DNA of 64,000 nt from Flavobacterium kayseriense (GTDB lineage Bacteria > Bacteroidota > Bacteroidia > Flavobacteriales > Flavobacteriaceae): the NCBI RefSeq assembly GCF_014305095.1, contig NZ_JACRUI010000001.1, positions 915,695 to 979,694 on the forward strand, read 5' to 3'. Shown here piece after piece: positions 8,904 to 15,589 of this stretch (its first letter is position 1; each line of letters opens with the position of its first letter). The notes beneath the pieces were generated by a model. The model did not search any database, had not been told where the DNA came from, and saw nothing but the letters and a program-made list of their open reading frames with translations. The position numbers and the translations under genes are program-made.

Positions 8904-9506
8904 ATGTTTCTCGAAAATACAGTAAATCATAAAGAACAATTTGGTTGGATAGAAGTTATCTGTGGCTCTATGTTTTCGGGCAAAACAGAGGAGCTAATCC
9001 GCCGGTTAAAAAGGGCTCAGTTCGCCAAGCAAAAGGTCGAAATTTTTAAACCTGCCATTGATACTCGCTACGATGATGAGATGGTCGTATCACATGATTC
9101 TAACGAAATCAGGTCGACACCGGTTCCAGCGGCAGCAAATATCGCAATACTAGCGCAAGGCTGTGATGTGGTTGGTATTGATGAAGCGCAGTTTTTTGAT
9201 GATGAGATTGTTAAAATTTGTAATGATTTAGCCAATCAAGGAATTCGTGTTATCGTTGCAGGGTTAGATATGGATTTTAAAGGAAACCCCTTTGGTCCCA
9301 TGCCAGCATTGATGGCAACGGCAGAGTATGTTACTAAAGTACATGCTGTGTGCACGCGTACGGGTAATTTAGCGAATTATAGTTTTAGAAAAACTGACAG
9401 TGACAAGTTAGTAATGCTAGGTGAAACCGAAGAATACGAGCCTTTAAGCCGTGCAGCGTACTATCATGCCATGAAAAAAAATCAAGACGATAAAAATCAA
9501 GACTAG
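8904..9506 (+). CDS. tdk: Thymidine kinase
   Basis: Type II thymidine kinase, phosphorylating thymidine to dTMP for salvage. With the start at 8904 ([18 protein letters not shown]) it is 200 residues, the normal size; the open frame continues upstream as junk. The P-loop GSMFSGKT (21-28), DEAQFF (93-98) and the [14 protein letters not shown] lasso-side segment are intact. Unusually, the structural zinc site is nearly absent: where related enzymes have two CxxC-type pairs, this one has CTRTG (a single Cys, C150) and SRAAYY. The kinase core is complete, so activity is expected. Confidence 0.93.
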   Translation: MFLENTVNHKEQFGWIEVICGSMFSGKTEELIRRLKRAQFAKQKVEIFKPAIDTRYDDEMVVSHDSNEIRSTPVPAAANIAILAQGCDVVGIDEAQFFDDEIVKICNDLANQGIRVIVAGLDMDFKGNPFGPMPALMATAEYVTKVHAVCTRTGNLANYSFRKTDSDKLVMLGETEEYEPLSRAAYYHAMKKNQDDKNQD

Positions 9507-9631
9507 CCTTTTAAATTAGGGTATCTATCCACTGAGGTATAAAAAGGCAGTAAGGTGACCTAACAACTATCTCTTTTTAATATCACAACTAATAGCTGAA
9601 ATATTATAAAATTTCATCTTGTGTTATAACC

Positions 9632-9639
9632 TATCTTTG
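9632..9639 (+). promoter_or_regulatory. -7 promoter element (TATCTTTG)
   Basis: Exact TAnnTTTG match 29 bp upstream of the glycine-zipper lipoprotein start, giving a short leader. I see no -33 TTG at the standard spacing. Confidence 0.6.
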
Positions 9640-9668
9640 TACTCTGTACAATTTAAAAATAAAAGAAA

Positions 9669-10073
9669 ATGAAATATATTTATGTGTTACTAGCATCGTT
9701 GGCAATTGTTTCTTGTCAAAAAAAGGCTGATCAGGCAGGAGTTATAGATGACAAGCAAGTTGTTATTGACTCGATGAAAATGGAGATGGTGAAGCAAAAG
9801 GTTATTGACTCTATGAAGATCGAAATGGCAAAGCAAGAGGTAATAAAAGCAACTACGGTAAAAGAAGTTGTAGTGGTAAATCAAGCTGCACCCGCACCCG
9901 CTAGAAAAAAATGGAGTAGTACTGCAAAAGGTGCTGTTATTGGTGCTGGAGTAGGTGCTGCTACAGGAGCGATTATTAGCAAGAAAAAAGGAACAGGCGC
10001 AATCATTGGTGGTTTAGCAGGTGCAGGCGTAGGTGCTGGTACTGGAGCTATCATTGATGGCAAAAAGAATTAA
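9669..10073 (+). CDS. Glycine-zipper lipoprotein
   Basis: A 134-residue predicted lipoprotein: hydrophobic N-terminus followed by the lipobox AIVSC (Cys 16). Next come two tandem 13-residue repeats (VIDSMKMEMVKQK / VIDSMKIEMAKQE, encoded at 9762-9800 and 9801-9839) and an Ala/Pro linker. The C-terminal half is glycine-zipper sequence (GAVIGAGVGAATGAI, then GAIIGGLAGAGVGAG) of the YMGG/Gly-zipper_2 type. Such proteins usually associate with the outer membrane; function here is unknown. It is monocistronic, with its own promoter and a strong terminator. Confidence 0.8.
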   Translation: MKYIYVLLASLAIVSCQKKADQAGVIDDKQVVIDSMKMEMVKQKVIDSMKIEMAKQEVIKATTVKEVVVVNQAAPAPARKKWSSTAKGAVIGAGVGAATGAIISKKKGTGAIIGGLAGAGVGAGTGAIIDGKKN

Positions 10074-10088
10074 AGAGTAATAAATAAT

Positions 10089-10128
10089 AAAAAAGGCTGT
10101 TTCATGAAAGTGAAACAGCCTTTTTTTT
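10089..10128 (+). terminator. Rho-independent terminator, likely bidirectional
   Basis: A perfect 16-bp inverted repeat (10089-10104 with 10111-10126) around a 6-nt loop, flanked by A and T runs. It ends the glycine-zipper gene and can serve the convergent lipoprotein gene. Confidence 0.9.
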
Positions 10129-10151
10129 ATGACTTAAGTTTACGATGGGTT

Positions 10152-10478
10152 TTAAAGGCGAACTATTTTTATCGTTTGATAGTTTTCCTTTTTTTCTATC
10201 TTTAAATCGTATTTTCCTTTTATAGTATCTGTAATGGAGTTAAATTGTGTTATTTTGTATTTTACTTGATCTAACTCTATCATTGTTTGTTTTGAAGCAT
10301 TTGAATTAAGAATGGATTGAATTAGACTTTTTTCATTTGCTCCAGCTGAATAGGCGTCGAGGTTAATAGTTTCCCAAGATTTTGTGTCAATGGTATTTTT
10401 CTTAGAGGTGCAGCCACTTAGAACTGCTACGAATAGTAAAGAGAGAATTAATCTCATTGTGCCGTTTTTAAAATTCAT
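10152..10478 (-). CDS. Small putative lipoprotein
   Basis: With the start at 10478 the product is 108 residues; an ATG at 10457 would give a more compact signal peptide (MRLILSLLFVAVLSGC) and is equally likely. LSGC is a clear lipobox. The mature part is lysine- and isoleucine-rich with no domain I recognise. The frame is open further upstream to 10547, but that extension has no signal-peptide logic. It lies between rpoN and the terminator at 10089, and may be the last gene of the asnS-rpoN unit or independent. Confidence 0.65.
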   Translation of the reverse strand: MNFKNGTMRLILSLLFVAVLSGCTSKKNTIDTKSWETINLDAYSAGANEKSLIQSILNSNASKQTMIELDQVKYKITQFNSITDTIKGKYDLKIEKKENYQTIKIVRL

Positions 10479-10611
10479 CTTGACTTTTGTGTTGCTGATA
10501 ATTAACACTAAAGATAACGAATTTTCTTTCTTAAATACAGAAGCCATAAAGAATTTAATTTTCTTGCGTTTTATTAAATTTTTAATGGCTTCTATCCATA
10601 GTTGTTAATCT

Positions 10612-12078
10612 CTATATTTTCTTCCTCATTCTAGCAACTGGAATATCGAGTTGTTCTCTATATTTAGCAATTGTTCTACGGGCAATTGGATAGCCTTTTT
10701 CTTTTAGCAATTCGGCTAATTGATCATCAGGGTGCGGTTTTTTCTTATCCTCCTCCTCGATAATATTTTGCAATATTTTTTTGATTTCTAAGGTTGATAC
10801 ATCTTCTCCTTGATCATTTTTCATGGCTTCTGAGAAAAATTCCTTGATCAGCTTCGTGCCATAAGGAGTTTCTACATACTTACTATTAGCTACGCGAGAA
10901 ACGGTAGAGATATCTAGGCCTACTAAATCAGCGATATCTTTTAATATCATTGGTTTTAGTTTGGTTTCATCACCATCTAAAAAGTATTCTTCTTGATAAT
11001 GCATGATGGCATTCATGGTAACAAACAAAGTTTCTTGTCGCTGACGAATGGCATCGATAAACCACTTAGCCGAGTCTAATTTTTGCTTGATAAATTGTAC
11101 CGCATCTTTTTGAGGTCCTGATTTATCTGTCGATGCTTTATAAGTTTGCATCATTTCCTGATAATCTTTAGATATATGCAGGCTAGGTGCGTTACGGCCA
11201 TTAAGTGTTAGTTCTAGCTCGCCTTCGACTATACGAATTGCAAAATCAGGGACAACGTTTTCTGTAATTTTATTATTACCGGTAAAAGCGCCTCCTGGTT
11301 TAGGATTTAGTTTTTCTATTTCGTGAACGGCCTTCTTTAACTGCTCATTAGATACGCCATATTTTTGAATCAATTTATCGTAATGTTTCTTGGTAAAAGC
11401 ATCAAATTGGTTTTCAATAATATCAGTAGCTAGATCAACAGATTGGGTTGGTGTTTTATGTTTCAATTGGAGCATTAAACATTCTTGCAAATCACGCGCT
11501 CCTACACCTGATGGTTCTAGCTCGTGGATAACATGAAGCATCTTTTCTACTTTTTCTTCATCGGTGTAAATAGCTTGTGTAAAAGCCATATCGTCTACAA
11601 TGTCAGGAATACTGCGTCGTATGTAACCCATATCATCAATACTGCCCACTAAAAATTCGGCAATATCGCGCTCACCATCGTCCAGAATAAAAGTATTTAA
11701 TTGATTAATTAAATCTTGATGAAAACTTATTGGAGATGCTAAAGGAGAATCGTGATTCTCGTCATCATCACTGTAATTATTAGCTTGAGTTTTATAATCA
11801 GGCGTGTCATCACTACTTAAGTACTCATCGATGTTGATGTCGTCTGCTTCCATGCGATCTGCTTCTGCATCATCATAATCGTCATAATCATCATTTTCAA
11901 ACTCATCATTTTCGTATTCGTCCTCTTCTTTTCCAGCTTCAAGAGCTGGATTTTCGTTCATTTCTTCTAATAAACGTTGCTCAAAAGCTTGCGTAGGCAA
12001 TTGAATTAACTTCATCAGCTGGATTTGCTGAGGAGATAATTTCTGTGATAATTTTAAATTTAAGAATTGCTTTAGCAT
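10612..12078 (-). CDS. rpoN: RNA polymerase sigma-54 factor RpoN
   Basis: Alternative sigma factor for promoters that need enhancer-binding ATPases. The 488-residue protein has the glutamine/leucine-rich region I (QKLSPQQIQLMKLIQLPTQ), a very acidic region II (about residues 50-115, runs of D, E, N and Y), the core-binding domain, the HTH region and the RpoN box ARRTIAKYRE (466-475). Length is typical for Bacteroidota. It follows asnS on the same strand, separated by 93 bp that hold a long inverted repeat. No enhancer-binding protein is encoded in the window. Confidence 0.96.
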   Translation of the reverse strand: MLKQFLNLKLSQKLSPQQIQLMKLIQLPTQAFEQRLLEEMNENPALEAGKEEDEYENDEFENDDYDDYDDAEADRMEADDINIDEYLSSDDTPDYKTQANNYSDDDENHDSPLASPISFHQDLINQLNTFILDDGERDIAEFLVGSIDDMGYIRRSIPDIVDDMAFTQAIYTDEEKVEKMLHVIHELEPSGVGARDLQECLMLQLKHKTPTQSVDLATDIIENQFDAFTKKHYDKLIQKYGVSNEQLKKAVHEIEKLNPKPGGAFTGNNKITENVVPDFAIRIVEGELELTLNGRNAPSLHISKDYQEMMQTYKASTDKSGPQKDAVQFIKQKLDSAKWFIDAIRQRQETLFVTMNAIMHYQEEYFLDGDETKLKPMILKDIADLVGLDISTVSRVANSKYVETPYGTKLIKEFFSEAMKNDQGEDVSTLEIKKILQNIIEEEDKKKPHPDDQLAELLKEKGYPIARRTIAKYREQLDIPVARMRKKI

Positions 12079-12107
12079 TTATTTTTTTGTTGTTTTTGTT
12101 TAATGTC

Positions 12108-12160
12108 TCAAGTTTCAGGTTGTTGACCTCAAAACTTGAAACGTTAAACCTGAAACTTGA
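12108..12160. repeat. Long inverted repeat between asnS and rpoN
   Basis: A perfect 14-bp inverted repeat (12108-12121 with 12147-12160) with a 25-nt spacer that itself holds a further partial copy of the ACTTGAAAC core. There is no T-run after it in the asnS direction, so it does not look like a standard terminator. It could be an mRNA-processing or stability hairpin or a dispersed repeat remnant. Confidence 0.6.
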
Positions 12161-12171
12161 AACATTTTTTT

Positions 12172-13608
12172 CTAAAATTCCGCATTCATTGGCGTTCTTG
12201 GGAACGGAATCACGTCACGTATGTTAGTCATACCAGTAACAAACAATACTAATCTTTCAAATCCTAGTCCAAAACCAGAGTGAACTGCCGATCCGAATCT
12301 ACGAGTGTCTAAATACCACCATAATTCTTCTTCGTCAATTCCTAAGGCTTTCATTTTTTCGACTAATACATCAAAACGTTCCTCTCTTTGTGAACCTCCT
12401 ACAATTTCTCCAATTCCAGGGAAAAGGATATCCATCGCACGAACGGTTTTTCCGTCTTCGTTCAAACGCATGTAAAATGCTTTAATATTTGCTGGGTAAT
12501 CAAACAAGATTACTGGGCATTTAAAATGTTTTTCTACTAAATAACGCTCGTGTTCTGACTGTAAATCAGCTCCCCATTCGTTAATTATGTAGTTAAATTT
12601 TTTCTTTTTATTTGGAGTACACTCTCTCAAAATATCAATTGCTTCTGTATAAGATACGCGTTTGAAGTTGTTTTCCAAAACAAAGTTTAATTTTTCAAGC
12701 AAAGCCATTTCGCTTCTTTCCGCCTGTGGTTTTGATTTTTCTTCGTCTAATAAACGACCTTCTAAGAATTTTAAATCCTCAGGACATTTGTCAAGTGTAT
12801 ATTTAATTACGTACTGAATAAAATCTTCAGCAAGATCCATATTGTCATTCAAGTCATTAAAAGCAACCTCAGGCTCGATCATCCAGAATTCCGCCAAGTG
12901 ACGAGAGGTATTTGAGTTCTCCGCTCTAAATGTAGGTCCAAAAGTATAAATCTGTCCCAAAGCCATCGCAAAAGTCTCTCCTTCTAATTGTCCTGAAACT
13001 GTTAGATTCGTTTCTTTTCCAAAGAAATCTTCTTTATAATCTACTTTTCCGTCTTCTGTTCTAGGTGTTCCGTCAAAAGGTAAAGCCGTAACTTTAAACA
13101 TTTCACCAGCACCTTCAGCGTCAGATCCTGTGATGATAGGTGTGTTTACATACACAAAACCTTTCTCCTGAAAATAACTGTGCACTGCGTATGATAATAC
13201 AGAGCGTACACGCATAATAGCACCAAACATATTAGTTCGCACACGTAAATGGGCATTCTCACGCAAGAAATCAAGACTTGGTTTATTCTTAGGCTGTATT
13301 GGGAATTTCTCCGCGTCAGAGTCTCCAAGGATTTCTAGTTTTGCCACTTGAATCTCGAATTTTTGTCCTGCACCTTTGCTTTCCACTAAAGTTCCAATAA
13401 CTGATATTGCTGCACCTGTTGTAATCCTCTTCAAGGTCTCATCTGGCGTATTTTCAAAATCTACCACACATTGAATATTATCAATGGTAGAACCATCGTT
13501 CAAAGCAATAAACTGATTGTTTCTAAAAGTTCTCACCCATCCTTTTGCATTTACTTCATGAAGCGTCTTGGTACTGTTTAGTAAGTCTTTAACTTTTGTA
13601 TGTCTCAT
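12172..13608 (-). CDS. asnS: Asparaginyl-tRNA synthetase
   Basis: Class IIb aminoacyl-tRNA synthetase charging tRNA-Asn. The 478-residue protein has an N-terminal OB-fold anticodon-binding domain (about 15-110) and a class II catalytic domain with the motif 2 region [21 protein letters not shown] and motif 3 near the end, [15 protein letters not shown]. Length is normal. A TATATTTG element lies about 45 bp upstream. It leads into rpoN on the same strand. Confidence 0.96.
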   Translation of the reverse strand: MRHTKVKDLLNSTKTLHEVNAKGWVRTFRNNQFIALNDGSTIDNIQCVVDFENTPDETLKRITTGAAISVIGTLVESKGAGQKFEIQVAKLEILGDSDAEKFPIQPKNKPSLDFLRENAHLRVRTNMFGAIMRVRSVLSYAVHSYFQEKGFVYVNTPIITGSDAEGAGEMFKVTALPFDGTPRTEDGKVDYKEDFFGKETNLTVSGQLEGETFAMALGQIYTFGPTFRAENSNTSRHLAEFWMIEPEVAFNDLNDNMDLAEDFIQYVIKYTLDKCPEDLKFLEGRLLDEEKSKPQAERSEMALLEKLNFVLENNFKRVSYTEAIDILRECTPNKKKKFNYIINEWGADLQSEHERYLVEKHFKCPVILFDYPANIKAFYMRLNEDGKTVRAMDILFPGIGEIVGGSQREERFDVLVEKMKALGIDEEELWWYLDTRRFGSAVHSGFGLGFERLVLFVTGMTNIRDVIPFPRTPMNAEF

Positions 13609-13652
13609 TTTAAGTGTATAGTTGATTTTAAAATTGTCTTAAGTTCTAACTG

Positions 13653-13660
13653 CAAATATA
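13653..13660 (-). promoter_or_regulatory. -7 promoter element (TATATTTG) for asnS
   Basis: Exact TAnnTTTG match on the minus strand, 45 bp from the asnS start. No TTG at the -33 position. Confidence 0.6.
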
Positions 13661-13733
13661 AATCATTTGTTTCAAATGTCGCAGCAGTAAGTAAGCAATC
13701 AGGGCTGACAATGTTGTTTTTTTGTAGCAATTT

Positions 13734-13800
13734 CCCGCTATCCGCTCTATCTTTTACTTTTTTAAAGAAAAAAAGTAAAAGGATGCCGCTGCTATCGGGG
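13734..13800. repeat. Intergenic repeat element with perfect 13-bp hairpin
   Basis: Contains a perfect 13-bp inverted repeat (13751-13763 with 13769-13781) around a 5-nt loop, flanked by CCGCT-rich sequence ending GCCGCTGCTATCGGGG. The flank resembles the second half of the element at 30136-30240, so the two look like members of one dispersed family. Together with the GAACGAAG repeats just downstream it fills the 13609-14191 gap, which holds no convincing gene. Confidence 0.65.
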
Positions 13801-13838
13801 CTAGAGAGTAGGGTGATCAATGATTTTTTTGCTCTTTA

Positions 13839-13855
13839 TGAGGAACGAAGAATCT
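13839..13855. repeat. TGAGGAACGAAGAATCT repeat, copy 1
   Basis: First of three identical 17-bp units in the asnS-trmH gap; its flanks differ from copies 2 and 3. Confidence 0.85.
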
Positions 13856-13960
13856 TTATTAAGTTTGCAACTTATGATGGTTCCTCCCTTCAGCAGATTG
13901 ATAAATTGGCACAATTTAAGTGATGTTTTTGTCTTTTTTTCTGTAGTTATCTTGTCACTC

Positions 13961-13977
13961 TGAGGAACGAAGAATCT
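13961..13977. repeat. TGAGGAACGAAGAATCT repeat, copy 2
   Basis: Second identical copy, 122 bp after the first. The match to copy 3 extends to TC on the left and CT on the right. Confidence 0.85.
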
Positions 13978-14070
13978 CTTTTGTCCATGCATTTTAAAAG
14001 GGTTATTTCTTTGCAAAAATGACAAGTTTGTATGGCCTGAGGATTGTTTTATATTCTTACATTTTCATTC

Positions 14071-14087
14071 TGAGGAACGAAGAATCT
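14071..14087. repeat. TGAGGAACGAAGAATCT repeat, copy 3
   Basis: Third identical copy, 110 bp after the second, in the same orientation. The spacers between copies do not resemble each other, so this is not a CRISPR array. Confidence 0.85.
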
Positions 14088-14191
14088 CTGTCTGTGGAGC
14101 AAATTGTGTTTAGAAATAAGTGTTGCGATTACAGGTGTAACAACGAAAACCAAAACTTGGCAAGCTATTTATTAGTTTGTACTTTTACAGC

Positions 14192-14650
14192 ATGAATGAT
14201 AATTTTACAAAAGAGTACTTCGGGATAGGTATACAAAACGGTAAAACCCCTGAAAATTTAGGCGTACTATGGCGCACTGCTCAAAACTTGGGGGCTAGTT
14301 ATATTTTTACTATTGGGAATCGATATGCAAAGCAAGCTTGCGATACCCATAATGCAGTGAATTCAATACCCTATTTTCATTATGATACCTTCGAAGATTT
14401 TTATAAGAACTTGCCCAAGGGTGCGCGTTTAGTGGGAGTAGAACTTGATGATGCTGCAGCAGATTTAGAAACTTTCGAGCATCCGAGACGTTGTGTCTAT
14501 TTATTAGGTGCCGAGGATAATGGCCTAACCAAAAAAGCCATTGAAAAATGTCATTACTTGGTCAAATTCAAATCTGAGAAAAGTTTGAACGTATCAGTTG
14601 CGGGCAGTATTGTTCTGTATGATAGAGGACTTAATAAACCTAGAACTTGA
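14192..14650 (+). CDS. TrmH/SpoU family RNA 2'-O-methyltransferase
   Basis: A 152-residue SPOUT methyltransferase without the extra N-terminal domain, like TrmL-type tRNA wobble methyltransferases; the exact target is unknown. Motif 1-like N-terminus NPENLG is represented by TPENLGVLWRTAQNLG; motif 2 is YLLGAEDNGL and motif 3 SLNVSVAGSIVLYD, which form the SAM-binding knot. The start at 14192 is chosen because TACTTTTA, one mismatch from the -7 consensus, lies at 14180-14187. Transcription would then begin almost at the ATG, and an upstream start at 14177 would lie inside the promoter. Confidence 0.85.
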   Translation: MNDNFTKEYFGIGIQNGKTPENLGVLWRTAQNLGASYIFTIGNRYAKQACDTHNAVNSIPYFHYDTFEDFYKNLPKGARLVGVELDDAAADLETFEHPRRCVYLLGAEDNGLTKKAIEKCHYLVKFKSEKSLNVSVAGSIVLYDRGLNKPRT

Positions 14651-14761
14651 TGTGGATTTTTTTACTTATTGAGCAGTTTGAATTTTAACGGTGGTACTAA
14701 TATGTAATTATTTAGTTGGCTTCAGATTAAAGTGATTACATTAGTAACTAATTACATCATA

Positions 14762-15541
14762 ATGAAAAAAATTATTTACAGTCTCACTATAATTGTGCTA
14801 CTTATTTCTTGCTCTAATCCAGCACCATATGGTGAACCCCAAGTGAACCCCTTGGAGATCCAAAAAAGCTTTATGGATTGGTGGACCTATCACTATAATA
14901 ATGTAATGCTTTCACGAGATTTTGTTGGCCTAGATGCCAATTCAAAAGAAATTAGTAAACAGGAGTTTTTAAAAGCTTTAGGTGACGGCGGTTTTATTCC
15001 GATTCGTTTAAAGTCTACTAACGAGGAAAAGTTCTATTACCAACTTTTTAAAATCGAAACTAGTTCAGATACTAGCATACAAGCTACCATTGCACAAGAG
15101 TCCTTTACTACATTGCAGAATTTCAAAAAGGAAGGAACACCTTTTCCCAAGTTTTCTTATAAAGACCTCGACGGTAATTTGATAACCAATGAAAACTTGA
15201 AAGGGAAAATAGTAGTTGTTAAGTGTTGGTTTATCCATTGTGTAGCCTGCATAGCTGAATTCCCGCAAGTTAATGCTATGGTCGCAAAGTACAAAAACAG
15301 AAAGGATATAGTTTTTATTAGTTTGGCTGAAGATTCTCCAGAGCAATTACGTGCTTTTTTAATCAAAAGACCGTTATTGTATTCAACAGTTCCTAACCTC
15401 AAAACGTATATGAACACAACGCTTCAAATCAACGGTTTTCCTACTCATTTTATAGTAAATAAGCAGGGCGTTATTGAGAAGGTTACCTCAAATTATCATG
15501 ATTTAGAGGTCGCGCTAGATAAGGTTAGTAAAATAAATTAA
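14762..15541 (+). CDS. Thioredoxin-like (redoxin/TlpA) lipoprotein
   Basis: A 259-residue lipoprotein with signal peptide and lipobox LLISC (Cys 17), about 100 residues of unrecognised N-terminal sequence, and a TlpA/redoxin domain from about residue 127. The active site reads CWFIHCVACIAEFP with the CxxC pair at 160 and 163 and an additional Cys at 155; a cis-proline segment GFPTHF follows. Likely an outer- or inner-membrane-anchored thiol oxidoreductase or reductase facing the periplasm. The start is the ATG before the signal peptide; the open frame begins upstream at a GTG without support. Confidence 0.82.
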   Translation: MKKIIYSLTIIVLLISCSNPAPYGEPQVNPLEIQKSFMDWWTYHYNNVMLSRDFVGLDANSKEISKQEFLKALGDGGFIPIRLKSTNEEKFYYQLFKIETSSDTSIQATIAQESFTTLQNFKKEGTPFPKFSYKDLDGNLITNENLKGKIVVVKCWFIHCVACIAEFPQVNAMVAKYKNRKDIVFISLAEDSPEQLRAFLIKRPLLYSTVPNLKTYMNTTLQINGFPTHFIVNKQGVIEKVTSNYHDLEVALDKVSKIN

Positions 15542-15579
15542 TATTAAAAATCCCGTCTAAAAAACGGGATTTTTAATAT
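15541..15579. terminator. Strong bidirectional terminator between convergent genes
   Basis: Perfect 16-bp inverted repeat (15541-15556 with 15564-15579), 7-nt loop, CCCGT/ACGGG core with flanking A/T runs on both sides. It begins at the last base of the redoxin lipoprotein stop codon and lies 11 bp from the end of the convergent glycosidase gene. Confidence 0.92.
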
Positions 15580-15589
15580 CTATCTAAAT

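Noticed and set aside
9881..10063. Proline/alanine-rich minus-strand open frame
   Set aside because: Antisense of the glycine-zipper codons, with no start signals.
13600..13923. A 107-codon plus-strand open frame across the asnS upstream gap
   Set aside because: It runs through the palindromic element and the repeat copy 1, has no family resemblance and overlaps the asnS start and promoter; it is noncoding.
13839..14087. CRISPR-like array
   Set aside because: Only three 17-bp units, spacers of about 100 bp that are not alike in size or sequence, no cas genes.
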